A stretch of 64,000 nucleotides of DNA from Pardosa pseudoannulata (GCA_032207245.1 CM063502.1:132330418-132394417); one strand, 5' to 3'. Shown: positions 13,031 to 24,019, counted from the first letter of the stretch. Notes: a model not told the origin generated them from the sequence alone. Translations and numbers: made by a program.

Positions 13031-16000
13031 GTTTAAGAATGCCTCAGATAATGAAAGCTTTCTACGTGGAGGGAAAGGATAAGAGGAGAGTTTCTGGACA
13101 GAAAATAAGATAAAGTCATGGTGTTGGTATAATTTTCTAGGAAGTAATGATAGAAATTCTAATACTCATATTTATAGGAACTGTTATAGATAACATGTAC
13201 AGTAATTTCTTGATGGATAAAGACTTACCCTGAACAACATACTCTTCAGAGATAAGTTGGTTAGTTCTTCAATAAGATAATTCCTCTGCCTACACTTTCA
13301 ATACTATTAGAACCATTTTTGAGCATGAGATTGTGGTTGTTTTTCCTTAGTCTTCCTAACACTGATGGGAATATGGTTTAAAACATATAAAATGTGATAT
13401 CTAACCTTTTTATATCGTTTTTCTAATTTGGATAAATAAATAAGCCAAGAGTTTCAACAAGCGGTAAAATTAATCGAAATTAATGTCAAAGACAAAATTT
13501 GTAATTTATTTTACAGTAAGACCCTAAATAGTATAAAAAATAAAGATCATGAAGTATGAAGTGCAAATGAAAATATTAACTTATATAATTATATATGTAT
13601 TATTATTTCGTACAAAAAGATCGTATGTAGTGATAAATTTGAGATTCCTTCGAGAACTTTTTATTTAATATGTTTTCATTGTTCTAAGTGGTTTAGTAAG
13701 TTTTATTATTCCAATTATTGGATACAATATACTACTAATATATTTCAAATTAGTAATTTTAGAAGTCGAAAATATTTTGCAGTCAGTGTAGCATTTTTAA
13801 TTCACAATATCCAAAGAAAAATAAACATTGTTACAAAACAATTTTAAAGTTTCCGTTACTTAAAAAATAATCTCTGTAATGAAATCGTATACTTAAATAA
13901 CTTTTGAAATATTGAAGATACAGATTTTATATTTTATATGTATATGTAAAAAGGTTAGAATGATACTTTCAGCTAATATATAAAGTTCTATATTGTGACC
14001 ATATCTGAGATATCATGTCTCCTTAACTTCTTAACCCTTAATTACCAAGACGTAGTCAAAGTACGTTCTCTCATTTCAATATTCAGCGTCCAGGACTCAC
14101 ACCACATACGTTGTCCACTGTTGAGCACATATTTGGACCATACCGGTCTGCTAAATTCACCTGATAGAATAGAGTTCTGATCGAAGTTGATAAGTAACAA
14201 TATTGATTTTACTACATCAATATACATGGCTTCTAGAATGCTTTCAGGGGTCTTTTAATTCATATAAATGCTGGTGGTGAATATGTTCTGTAACATCCAC
14301 ACTATGGCCAATTATTTACCACTCGAATACTAGTCCTGATGGTGACCTTGAATGATGGTTCACGGGTTGCATCCACACACTGGGCCATTAAATGAGCAGA
14401 GCGCGTGTATACACCCATGGAATCTACTGCTCACTTTGGTAGCGCATGCTAGTTGTCTTTGATCTTTAGAGAAAAACCACTTCCAAAGCCATAATCACCA
14501 AGACTATTTTATCCTCTACCATCGTAGACCTCGATAAGCCATATCCCCTCCAGACGGTGGTAATGGCTTAAAGAGGACCATAGTGTTGAGGGGCATTTAT
14601 GTTAAGGGGATTTTATTATAAAATGCTCCAAAGAGATATTTATTGACAACAGTGGCAGTTACAAAGAAATCTTTTCTTCTGGTAGTAGTAAAAAAGACAA
14701 ATTTAAAACTCTCCATCACTTTGTTCAGATTCCAAGCACAGCTCGATAGAAGCATCTCTAAAAGCGATGCCTATATTTGTACAACTAAACATCTGAAGAA
14801 AGATACATGGTTAATGTTTTCTGATATTACAGATTTTCCATGACTGTGCAGTGAATCTGCAGTGATTTTTGATGCATATCACAAATCTTTCTAAGTTTTA
14901 TTTATATGATGTATGTGTGTATAGGATTATAAGTATATAACTTATATGTTTTATATATTAGGTATCATACAGATTGAGATCATATCATAAATCCTTTAAT
15001 TAACCTTACATTCATCACTATTTAATCCTTTAACATATTAGATGACTTATGAAGCGAACATTTTACACCGCATACCCTGGTACACACGTAACCTTCACTA
15101 GCAAAATTAAGCCTGACAGACAAGAGGTTAAACTAATATTTTGTTCTTGTTATTTGCAACATTTGTTCTCCAAATAGATTTTTAAATGTATTACGCCTTT
15201 TTAATGAATGAAATAAGATTACAAGATTAAATTTAAAAAAAGTGGTGCTTTAATGCACTGAATGTTAAAATATTGAAATATAGCAATAGTCCTAAAGAAT
15301 TAGGGAAGAAATTTAATATAAAGAAGGGGCAGTAAGAGAAGGCAGCATAAAGTTTATCGCGTACAATGATTACAGAAGAGAGATAGATATCAAAACACAG
15401 GGAGATTAAATTAAAGGACTTTCACATAATATAAAAAGGATTTTTCCCAGGAGTTTCAAAAATGCTAAGAAACTTTCACTTTTAAAAACTTTTGAGAGAG
15501 GCTTTACTTTGAGTCTTAAGTTGAATGGAAAAGATTTTTCAAAGTTCCAAAGTTTTTTCCTTGAGCAATATCATTTATGATTCGGGGTCAAATGATGAGT
15601 TTGAGTTTTTGAATAGTTTCAAACATTTTATAATAGTTCAGTCAGTATATTTAAGAGAACTGGATGATTTTCGATTTGCTGAAAATATTTATAAAGGTGA
15701 TTTGGGATTGGTATAACGTGATTTGGTTATTCCGAGGATTTTCACATAATTAAAAATTTTCTGGAAAATTACCAAAACTGTTTAACGGACTTCATAAATA
15801 AACCATGAGAAGAGAAAAATGTTAAGATAGGGCTGAATTAATGGACCTTAAAACTATTTAATGATAAGTGTGGATTGCAGTTTCATGAATACAGATAGTA
15901 GACAAAATACGCTGCAAAAAGGTTTCTTTGATCTACATCACCAGCAGAACTGTCAGATATTTCAAATATAAATGGTATAAAATATCTTTATCTTATGCCG

Positions 16001-17584
16001 AAGATCCAAAACATTTATTTCACTCTAAGTTATTTTGGTTCGCATTGGTTAAGGTAGAAACCCCCTTTTAATAAATTTAATACTTCTTCCATGTGTTTCT
16101 AATACCACTGATAAGTATGAAAACCATTATAATATAATATAAGGTAACAACTGCAATTCACCAACTTTCACGACTGATTGCAATCTACAAAAAAGAAACA
16201 CTCACAACTCTCTCAATATTTAAATAATTGACAAACATAAGGGTTAGCATGAATTTTTTTTATATACCATTTAAAATTTTTCAATAAGCCATTTAAAAGA
16301 TAGCTTATGCATGATAATACATAGTATGTTAACTACAATGCTTCTAAATCTATTTTTTCTAATAATAAACTTATTTATTACAATCATTTAGGATATCCTA
16401 AATGTTTGCTTTAAACTTCATCAGTTTTATCACATTAGTTTAATATAACAACCATCTTTTCTCTCTGCTAGTTTTGTTTTATCATTAAATATGGCTAAAA
16501 TATCCCATTAATGTTTCCTACACTCTTATAGTAATTAATTTCATACTACTCGCTTCAAATCTTTTCTGTTCACTTACATTATGTGTCTAAAACTTGAATT
16601 CGTGAGAAAAAAAATTATGAAGTATGTTAAAAGTGCAAACTGCTTGAGTTAATCTATTACAAGCATGATTAGTTACAGATGCAAAAGATGAACCAGTTAG
16701 AAACAATGGTAAATGTTCAGTTACCAGGATTACGTAACTAAGAATCCATTTTAAACATTCTACTCATAAAATTTTATAACATTTTCCGCTAATCAACTTT
16801 AAACTACGCAATTTACAACTCATTCCTCTGTACCTAATATTTTCTGCTTGATCAAATTTGTAGTGAACACTGTTTAATTCCAAAATATCAAATGGGACTA
16901 CATTTTAATTTGAGGGAAATTACAAAGCTGTGCCTCCGAGTAAAAGATCTTTCTATCATAAGTATCATTAAATCTGATTACATCTTTGTTTGTAATGAAT
17001 GATAATGTGTTACTTGAATATAAACTGTTTTCAAATCAGAAATAATTTTGAATGAAGTGACTTATACATCCGTAAGCTTCCCTCATAACATGAAATTATT
17101 AAACTGAAAAGGTGTTTTTGACATTGTTAATATTTTGTTTTCAGTTATTGAATATCAGGAATCTCATTTTTCTAAAGTTTTGTAGCTAAATATTTCAAAT
17201 GTGCTATTTGGAAAATGTTAGAGATAAACTAAATCTAACCAGCAGTATGTTTAATTGTTATAAATTATTTCATCCCTTTTCGCTTTGGAAATCATTTGGC
17301 TCATTGTAAATATCAGTCCAAAATGTTTTTTTAATTAATCTTTATGCTTGTGCGTCATAATATAAAAACACTAAGGAGTTATCAAATTTTAAACCTTTTA
17401 TTTCAGCACATTAAAATTCCTATTAGAAATATATTAGCACGTGATAAAGTTATTACGCCTTACACTAAGGATAAATGCAATAGAAATAAACTTTTTTCTA
17501 ATACTTCGGGAAACTTTTTTTCTTAGATTTAAATACCTTTTTTTGTTGTGGTTGTGCTTATTATTCATTCTCCTATTTGAGAAA
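13031..17584. other. Non-coding interval inside segmental duplication copy 1
   Basis: No gene is recognised. Short frames at 14643-14843, 15525-15716 and 17344-17526 recur in copy 2, but only because the DNA is nearly identical. None resembles a known protein. A somewhat GC-richer patch at 14260-14600 has no recognisable content. Confidence 0.5.
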
Positions 17585-18290
17585 AATTAACACCAGGTGC
17601 AATACCAGGCTGGATCACCAGGCTGGTCCATAGCTAAGGGAAACATGCAGCTTCACTTTGAACGATGAACCACGAAGGCTGAGGACTGACTTTACCCCAA
17701 CAATGGATCCTTGTTATTTTGCACACCAAACAAAAGACAGCCCAGTCTTGACTTGTCACATGCAGTGATATCGCTTGAGAATTTGGAGAACATTGCCATC
17801 GCCAACCTGTTTTATATACCCAGAGTCTCCATTAATGAACATGGTGGATCTTTAGCCAACTAAATATCGCTTTTCTTGGACAATATCGTTCAAGACAGTC
17901 TGGGTAAAATTATCAACACATTCTGCCAGCATAACTTTGAGGTTGGCAGCTGTCTTGGAGATTCAAAGTAAACTCATGGTCAGCATACATGGTTTGCAAA
18001 TAGAAGCCATTTCGTAACTCGTCGAAACTTCATTTATACGCTGATTGCATTAATTAATGCTTTACATTACCTAGAGAAATCACACGTCAGGAGGAAAGTC
18101 CCATGAGCAAAGATATTGGATTAGCTGCACGACAGTGGAAAGAAACAACTATATTATTCAGAACTGTTTCAATGAGAAGTCGTCAAATTAGGAGAGATCA
18201 TGCAAGAGCCTCGTATATTACTCGTGGCCTCTTTCAGAAAGAATTTCAAGCCACCAAGCAATTCATACAGAAAATGTGATGAAAAAATAG
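17585..18290. other. GC-richer unidentified block (copy in 41882-42592)
   Basis: Clearly richer in G and C than its surroundings, which often marks a decayed coding sequence or transposon here. On the minus strand one frame stays open for about 30 codons either side of a single stop (around 17945-17770), but I recognise no family. It is almost unchanged between the two copies of the segmental duplication. Confidence 0.3.
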
Positions 18291-18797
18291 AAACTGAATA
18301 TAACACATAGTACTACCGAAGCTTAAAGTCAGACTACTAAGCTCAGTAATAAATAATAATCTTACTTTAGACTGTGTTATGTGTAAGTAATGCTTTGTTC
18401 ACAGCATCCATACAAATTACATGTACGTGTAATTTTAGCTCAAAAATTTCACTAACTTCAGTTTATTTTTCTCTACTGTACTGCATTTTCACGTTAATTT
18501 CGAATAATCCTTTACTCGTTTCTCGTTTAACATTTTTGAAATTGTCTTACATATTTTCGAATGACTAAAGAATAGTTACTGGAAAAATGCTAAAATTTCA
18601 AAGACGCTGTTTGGATATTTATTTTTCTTCCTTCGTACTATAAGTTTCCTCACAACTCTTAGCGACATGCAAAGTTAATTTATAAATAAGTAGAGCTACT
18701 ATTAAATATGTGACTTCCAGTCAATCTCTTTCACATTTGGTTGGCATCACATATTTTCTTTCGAATAGTATATATCAATTAATTAATTTATCTATGT

Positions 18798-18856
<59 letters not shown>

Positions 18857-19079
18857 TATATAATATGTCAAAATTATTATACTTAAAATAGCTCTTAAAA
18901 ATTCTCCTCTTTTCCCTTCTTATTTCTTTTAATATATTTTCTCAGCCACAAAATATCTTATCTAAAGAAGTGTCCGCGGCTCGAATTCTTCCAACCCATT
19001 TCCCAAAGCTCTGTAATAAATGCAAATTTTCTGCTTACTCGACATATTTTCCAATAAAATATTTATATAATAAAATATG
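18291..19079. other. Non-coding interval with a (TA)n tract
   Basis: No gene. A (TA)n tract of about 65 bp at 18798-18862 is reduced to a few units in copy 2 (about 43100-43120). Confidence 0.6.
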
Positions 19080-19448
19080 TCTCAATAGAATAGTTCACTA
19101 CTATAATGATTTAAGTTCCTGTCTGGTTTCTGATGACGCTGACTAAGCTCCTCTCTCTTGGGAAGAATTCTTCTCCGTGTCCCGTTTTGGTGCCCATAAT
19201 ATCTGTAATAGCAAAGTGTTCTTTGTGATCATTCTGTCTTCTGCCTTTGAAAAAGTAACATGTCGTTCTCTTATCTCAATAAAAGTTTAAGTGGTGCTAA
19301 GCACTCTGCGTGCTCTTTTTAATGAATGTTCTAACTGCATATTCTTCAATAAGTTAGTTTTCTAGTATTCTCCTTGCCAGAAAGCCCGGACAAGTAAATA
19401 CAATAGGGGCTGAATTTAGTGTGACCGGCGGATAAATTTTGGTCTTGT

Positions 19449-19459
<11 letters not shown>
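19080..19459 (+). mobile_element. Probable solo LTR (copy 1), left end uncertain
   Basis: The right end is TTGTTACA at 19452-19459. A poly(A) signal AATAAA lies at about 19279-19285. A short palindrome-like segment followed by AATAGGGGC.GAATTT matches the order in reverse complement of 52552-52943 (GCCCAG..GCCCGGGC, AATAGGGGCAATTT, ...TTACA). This suggests the same LTR family in opposite orientation. I could not fix the 5' end; TGTCTCAATAG near 19078 is one possibility. No internal region follows. Confidence 0.4.

Positions 19460-19497
<38 letters not shown>
19460..19497. repeat. (TA)n microsatellite hosting Gypsy element 1
   Basis: TA run immediately left of the Gypsy-1 LTR. (AT)n resumes at 24005 after the element's other LTR, so the element sits inside a TA tract. 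Confidence 0.95.
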
Positions 19498-19501
<4 letters not shown>

Positions 19502-19586
19502 ACGAACTTCCAAAACTAAAAACTGCTGGTTTCAGGGATTGAATGGACTTTACAAGCAAGCAAGACTGCAGCACGAAGACAAATAC

Positions 19587-19592
19587 TTTATT
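19587..19592 (-). terminator. Gypsy-1 LTR polyadenylation signal
   Basis: AATAAA on the minus strand, about 165 bp downstream of the TATA box and 90 bp before the LTR end, as expected for the R region of an LTR. Confidence 0.6.
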
Positions 19593-19754
19593 AGCCTTCA
19601 GTAAATACACACCGTCAAAATCTCTGCGGAACAATTTCGAGCCCAATGCCGTCGGCTCACGCAAGACTTTCCGCATCAAGCACAACACACCGTGCGTACT
19701 CCGTAGGCCAAGAGATTCTCTTAATTACTCTCCTCTGCATGGGACTCCGTCTGC

Positions 19755-19762
19755 CTTATATA
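19755..19762 (-). promoter_or_regulatory. Gypsy-1 LTR TATA box
   Basis: TATATAAG on the minus strand in a GC-rich setting. It would place the transcript start near 19730, upstream of the AATAAA at 19587-19592. Confidence 0.6.
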
Positions 19763-19826
19763 GGCTCACAGAAACTGCCAGAACACTCCAGAAGCCGGAA
19801 CCGGAAGTGGCCACGTGACGCTACAC

Positions 19827-19935
19827 TTGGCGACATTTGGCGACAGTTGGCGACACTTGGCGACGAACTTGGCGACAAAAATAGGTTGCCAAATCCATCG
19901 CCAACGAGCCTATATCTCGCCAATTTGGCGAGATA
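19827..19935 (-). promoter_or_regulatory. U3 tandem TTGGCGACA repeats plus hairpin
   Basis: Four 10-bp units of the form TTGGCGACAN plus a fifth offset copy occupy 19827-19876. At 19913-19935 a perfect 10-bp inverted repeat (TATCTCGCCA / TGGCGAGATA, 3-nt loop) repeats the GGCGA core. Both lie upstream of the TATA box in minus orientation, where LTR enhancers usually lie. The TTTGGCGA core resembles an E2F-type site, but that is inference. Confidence 0.6.
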
Positions 19936-19984
19936 CCCATAGAGTCCCATGCTAAACTCAAGCAATTTTCGCAAATTCGTAACA

Positions 19985-19997
19985 TTGCTCCCTCCTC
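19985..19997 (-). other. Gypsy-1 polypurine tract
   Basis: Minus strand reads GAGGAGGGAGCAA directly before the 3' LTR TGTTACG. This is the position and composition expected for the plus-strand primer. Confidence 0.8.
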
Positions 19998-20212
19998 AAA
20001 GACTGCACGTCTCGGGCAGTGCACTTGAGCAGAAAGCAACTTACGATACTCACAAATACAATACTTACAAAACATAAATGGAATAATAAATTTAAATTAC
20101 AATAAATCAATAACAGAATAAATAACATAAAGAAAACAACTATTTACAGAACTATTTACAAATAAAATAAAAGTTGAAGGTCACGAAACCATAGTGCCAA
20201 TTATTAATTAAA

Positions 20213-22927
20213 CTAAGTAATGTTACCATAGTATGGTGCTAGACGATCATAATGAACAATCCTAGGCTTAGCATTCGTTGATTTACGGATTCGAACCACG
20301 ACGTCATTCAGTCTTTTTAAAACTGTATAAGGTCCTTCCCACGAAGTTTGAAGCTTTGGAGAAAGTCCTTTACGTCTGTGTGGGTTCCAAAACCAAACCT
20401 TGTCACCTTCGTTGAATTCATGTCTTGTAGCTCTTGCGTCGTATCTGGTCTTCATTTTGTCCGTCGCGATGTTGATCCGACCTCGGGCAAACTGATGAAC
20501 GTCTTCTAACCGCGCCTGCAGATTTTCAACATAAGCTTCAGGCGAAGAAGGCGCATCCGGTGGACGTCCGAATACAAGATCACAGGGGAGACGGAGCTCA
20601 CGACCGAAGAGCATCTGTGAGGGTGTAAAGCCGGTGGTTTCATGGACGGCACTCCTGTAGGCCAGCAAAAATAACGGTAGTTTCTGATCCCAGTCTTGTT
20701 GATTCTTCGAAACGAGGTGAGAAAGACTATTTAGGATTGTTCGATTGAATCTCTCCACCATGCCATCCGATTGCGGATGTAGAGGGGTTGTTCGTGTTTT
20801 ATCGATTCCCAGGATTTTACAAAGTTCTTGGCAGACAGCAGAAATGAAATTCCTCCCTTGATCTGAATGAAGTTGAAGGGGAGACCCGAACCTAGAAATC
20901 CAATTTGCCACTAAAACTTCTGCAACAGTTGTCGCTTCCTGATCGGGAATCGGGTATGCCTCAGGCCACTTCGTGAAATAATCCATGACAGACAAAATGT
21001 ATCGGTTATTGTCCGCTGTCCGTGGAAGAGGTCCCAAGATGTCGAATGCTATTCTTTCGAATGGTGCCCCTACATTATACAGATGTAACTTTCCTCGACT
21101 GCGTCTAGTGGGTCCTTTACGCGCTCCACAGGCATCGCAGGATTTGCACCATTTTTCGACATCAGTTCTTATGTTGTTCCAATAAAACCTCTCTCGAACT
21201 CTCTGGATGGTTTTCATAACTCCGAAATGTCCACTTGTTGAACTATTGTGTAACTCCTTTAGCACGTCTGGTATTCGCGATCGTGGGAGTACTAGCTGCG
21301 ACCTCGATGTTTTGCCGTCGTCGGATTCCCATTTTCTATACAGGACGCCGTTTCGAAATTGAAGAGAATCCCAGAGAGCCCAATAACGTTTGACACCAGG
21401 ACTTAAACTAGAGATATCTTGCCAATTGGGTCTTGTACTAGACAACTCCATGAATTCAATAATGGGTTTTATTTCAGGGTCCTTCATTTGTGCTTCACGA
21501 ATTTCTTCATCACTCCAAGAGTCTAATCGTGATGTAGATGACGCTGTGAGGTGGCGCACAACCGGCTCTATTGTCCCATATTTTATCTCAGCTGCAGAAC
21601 AAAAGCGACAATTACCTGTACAAGGTCTCCTGGACAAGGCGTCTGCATTTCCATGTGAGGATCCTCTGCGATGTTGGATATCGAAGTCGTACTCTTGCAG
21701 CTTCTGTATCCACCTAGCTATCTGTCCCTCTGGGTTCTTGAAATTCAAAAGCCATGTGAGAGATGCATGGTCTGTTCGCAGCAGGAATTTTCGTCCGTAA
21801 ACATAACTGTGAAAATTCTCTATAGCTTTAACAATGGCGAGCAATTCTTTTCTGGTGACACAGTAATTTCGCTCGGTCTTCGACAGGCACTTACTCCAAT
21901 AAGCGATTACACGTTCATGACCATCGATTTCTTGAGATAGCACTGCTCCCAGACTGGTATGGCTGGCATCTGTATCTAAGATAAACTGTTTGTCAGGATC
22001 CGGATAAGACAATATAGGTGCGGATGTTAAAGCCTCTTTTAAGCTGTCAAATGCTACCTGGCATTCCTCAGACCATTTAAATGGTTGTTTGTTCTCGGTC
22101 AACCTATGAAGTGGTCTTGCGATTAACGAAAAGCCTTTTACAAACCTTCTATAATAAGTGCAGAGACCTAAGAAGCTTCTCAACTCGTGCACATTCTGAG
22201 GTTGCCTCCATTCTTTAACTGCTGCCACTTTTCGGGGGTCAGTTCTTACTCCCTCGGCGGAAATTATATGACCAAGGTAGCTTACTTCGCTGCGAAACAA
22301 ATAACATTTGGCTGGATTTAACTTCAAATTGGCTTCTTTCAATTTTTCTAGCACCCTTCTCAGGTTTTTAAGATGTTCTTCAAAACTTCGCCCCACGATT
22401 ATTATGTCATCTAAGTAAACAAGACAGGCTTCGGGAGAAAGTCCTCTCAACACCGTCTCCATTAGGCGCTCGAAAGTAGCAGGTGCGTTGCATAGGCCAA
22501 AAGGCATAACTTTAAATTGCCAAAGTCCTTGGCCACCAGTCGTGAATGCTGTCTTTTCACGATCTACGGGATCCATCTCTACTTGCCAATAGCCACTCTT
22601 TAAATCAAGTGTAGAGAACCACACATTTCCCGATAATGTGTCCAAGGTGTCGTCGATTCGGGGAAGAGGGTAACTGTCTTTCTTGGTGATGTTATTTAGG
22701 CGACGGTAGTCCACGCAGAATCTCGTTGAACCGTCCTTTTTCTTGACCAAGACGATAGGAGAGGCCCAAGGACTGGTAGAAGGTTCGATGACGCCCTTCT
22801 CCTGCATATCATTTAAAAGATCTTTCACTTCTTCTACTTTGGAGAATGGTAATCTTCGAGGATGTTGTTTAATAGGAGCATGATTTCCTGTGTCGATTCG
22901 GTGTTTTGTTAACTTTGTTCTTCCCAA
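20213..22927 (-). CDS. pol: Gypsy-1 Pol: reverse transcriptase, RNase H, integrase
   Basis: A 904-codon uninterrupted frame. RT: FCVDYRRLN (70-78), catalytic Asp in STLDL (108) and YLDD (171-174). RNase H: DTDAS (318-322), Glu361, Asp386. Integrase: zinc-finger residues His560, His567, Cys597 and Cys600; catalytic Asp629, Asp689 and Glu725; and a GPY module near 865-867. The role is copying element RNA and inserting the cDNA. The first codon as delimited is TTG, so this is not a true start. The frame stays open upstream to about 22970 through residues typical of the protease-RT linker (ELFSKSSDD), then runs into gag sequence of another frame. The protease domain normally found here is absent. 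All visible RT, RNase H and integrase catalytic residues are present. Confidence 0.95.
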   Translation of the reverse strand: MGRTKLTKHRIDTGNHAPIKQHPRRLPFSKVEEVKDLLNDMQEKGVIEPSTSPWASPIVLVKKKDGSTRFCVDYRRLNNITKKDSYPLPRIDDTLDTLSGNVWFSTLDLKSGYWQVEMDPVDREKTAFTTGGQGLWQFKVMPFGLCNAPATFERLMETVLRGLSPEACLVYLDDIIIVGRSFEEHLKNLRRVLEKLKEANLKLNPAKCYLFRSEVSYLGHIISAEGVRTDPRKVAAVKEWRQPQNVHELRSFLGLCTYYRRFVKGFSLIARPLHRLTENKQPFKWSEECQVAFDSLKEALTSAPILSYPDPDKQFILDTDASHTSLGAVLSQEIDGHERVIAYWSKCLSKTERNYCVTRKELLAIVKAIENFHSYVYGRKFLLRTDHASLTWLLNFKNPEGQIARWIQKLQEYDFDIQHRRGSSHGNADALSRRPCTGNCRFCSAAEIKYGTIEPVVRHLTASSTSRLDSWSDEEIREAQMKDPEIKPIIEFMELSSTRPNWQDISSLSPGVKRYWALWDSLQFRNGVLYRKWESDDGKTSRSQLVLPRSRIPDVLKELHNSSTSGHFGVMKTIQRVRERFYWNNIRTDVEKWCKSCDACGARKGPTRRSRGKLHLYNVGAPFERIAFDILGPLPRTADNNRYILSVMDYFTKWPEAYPIPDQEATTVAEVLVANWISRFGSPLQLHSDQGRNFISAVCQELCKILGIDKTRTTPLHPQSDGMVERFNRTILNSLSHLVSKNQQDWDQKLPLFLLAYRSAVHETTGFTPSQMLFGRELRLPCDLVFGRPPDAPSSPEAYVENLQARLEDVHQFARGRINIATDKMKTRYDARATRHEFNEGDKVWFWNPHRRKGLSPKLQTSWEGPYTVLKRLNDVVVRIRKSTNAKPRIVHYDRLAPYYGNIT

Positions 22928-23644
22928 ATCGTCGGATGACTTCGAAAATAGTTCACTAAATTCACCATCAGTTGTCTTTGTTGGCGGGATTTTAATTGCA
23001 GACGATTAAAGTCCTTTAAACATTTTTCGCCGAAACGTAGCTCTAAGGCCTCTATAAGTGTTTCAAAATTTACTTGTTGTTCTTCCGGGATTGTTCTTAA
23101 GACATCTGCAGCCTCCGCTCGTAATGATGCAGCCAATTGGCGAGCTTTGGTAACCGGATCCCAGCCATTTCCATCGGCCACAATTGTGAACTGGGTTTTA
23201 TATACCTGCCAAGATGTTTTCCCATCATATGTGGAGAGAGCTTGATATTCGGCTTGGCGAGAATGGGTTGATCTTGGCTGATTTCTGTTCCACGAATATT
23301 TTCTACTGCAAATTTGGATTTTTCCGAAGATAACCCAACATTCATTGCTTCTTTTAATTTATCAATTTCTCGCTTCATTTTCTTTTCAATTTCGCCAAAT
23401 CTACCTTCATTCTTCTCGATTATTTTTTCCATTTCGCCAAGTCTTTCCTCATTTTTTCCACTTTTTCTGAAATAATGTCTACTTTAGGGTTTAACACGCT
23501 TACGATGTTAGCCTTCATTTCTTCTAATCTTTCTTCTTGAATTCTCTGACCTGCCTTTATTTCTTCCTGTCCATTTTTTATACTTTGCATAAGTTCAAAA
23601 AATTGTTTCATCTCCATCTCAGCCATCGCTCTTGTCTTCACCAT
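22909..23644 (-). pseudogene. gag: Gypsy-1 gag, frameshifted and 3'-deleted
   Basis: Three minus-strand pieces lie in three different frames: 23644-23420 (from an ATG just past the primer site; acidic/basic coiled-coil-like start), 23432-23097 (continues the coiled coil), and 23181-22909 (capsid-like piece with WDPVTKARQLA and FETLIEALELRFG, typical of the retrotransposon gag domain). At least two frameshifts separate them. The last piece stops matching gag near LKSRQQRQ (about 22955) and passes directly into pol sequence of another frame, so the end of capsid, the nucleocapsid and the protease are deleted. No zinc knuckle is seen. The element could move only with Gag and protease from elsewhere. 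Confidence 0.9.
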
Positions 23645-23648
23645 TCAA

Positions 23649-23666
23649 TCCCACACTCTGACACCA
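23649..23666 (-). other. Gypsy-1 primer-binding site (tRNA-Leu type)
   Basis: The plus strand reads TCCCACACTCTGACACCA, which looks like the CCA-terminated 3' end of a tRNA-Leu, so the minus strand is the complementary primer site. It starts 3 nt inside the 5' LTR. The gag ATG (23644-23642) follows it almost immediately, leaving an unusually short leader. Confidence 0.75.
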
Positions 23667-23669
23667 AAT

Positions 23670-24004
23670 TGTTACGAACTTCCAAAACTAAAACTGCTGG
23701 GTTCAGGGATTGAATGGACTTTAAGCAAGCAAGCAAGACTGCAGCACGAAGACAAATACTTTATTAGCCTTCAGTAAATACACACCGTCAAAATCTCTGC
23801 GGAACAATTTCGAGCCCAAAGCCGTCGGCTCACGCAAGACTTTCCGCATCAAGCACAACACACCGTGCGTACTCCGTAGGCCAAGAGATATTCTCTTAAT
23901 NNNNNNNNNNNNNNNNNNNNNNNNNNNNNNNNNNNNNNNNNNNNNNNNNNNNNNNNNNNNNNNNNNNNNNNNNNNNNNNNNNNNNNNNNNNNNNNNNNNN
24001 AACA
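23670..24004 (-). repeat. Gypsy-1 5' LTR, interrupted by the assembly gap
   Basis: TGTTACGAAC start at 23670. It matches the left LTR up to the N run, and AACA at 24001-24004 is the LTR end. Roughly 250 bp are missing or unresolved. Confidence 0.9.
23901..24000. other. Assembly gap (100 N)
   Basis: Exactly 100 N, the conventional size for a gap of unknown length. It falls inside the Gypsy-1 5' LTR, so the true distance here and the join to Gypsy-2 are not certain. Confidence 0.99.
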
Positions 24005-24019
24005 ATATATATATATATA

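Larger units (their letters stand above)
6789..19459. repeat. Segmental duplication, copy 1 (partner 31248-43702)
   Basis: Colinear with 31248-43702 in direct orientation. Homology begins at CCCGCTTAGGCATGGATATC inside the Tc1 element and ends at the TTGTTACA just before a (TA)n tract. Copy 1 carries sequence missing from copy 2: about 145 bp near 14420-14565, about 24 bp near 15048-15072 and about 57 bp near 16170-16228. By eye the flanks (about 7.9-10.6 and 15.2-18.6 kb) are more than 99% identical, while about 10.6-15.1 kb differs by several percent. Confidence 0.95.
19498..19984 (-). repeat. Gypsy-1 3' LTR (487 bp)
   Basis: Bounded by TGTTACGAA...TTCGTAACA. It matches the other LTR at 23670 onward with about five differences before the assembly gap. 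In minus orientation it carries U3 repeats (19827-19876), a hairpin (19913-19935), a TATA box (19755-19762) and an AATAAA signal (19587-19592). Confidence 0.95.
19498..24004 (-). mobile_element. Ty3/Gypsy LTR retrotransposon, element 1 (defective)
   Basis: Complete structure on the minus strand: 5' LTR 23670-24004 (with an N gap), tRNA-Leu-type primer site 23649-23666, broken gag 23644 to about 22940, pol about 22970-20213, polypurine tract 19997-19985, 3' LTR 19498-19984. The LTRs begin TGTTACGAA and end TTCGTAACA. The roughly 230 comparable LTR bases differ at only a handful of positions, suggesting a fairly recent insertion. The internal region is nevertheless defective (frameshifted gag; nucleocapsid and protease missing). 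There is no env-like frame. RT-RNase H-integrase order places it in Ty3/Gypsy (Metaviridae). Confidence 0.95.

Noticed and set aside
14643..15716. Small open frames (14643-14843, 15525-15716) conserved in the second copy at 39020 and 39876
   Set aside because: The conservation reflects near-identical duplicated DNA. There is no family resemblance, and changes do not favour synonymous sites by eye.
20985..21940. Plus-strand open frames of 66-136 codons
   Set aside because: They are antisense to the Gypsy-1 pol gene and arise from its codon structure.
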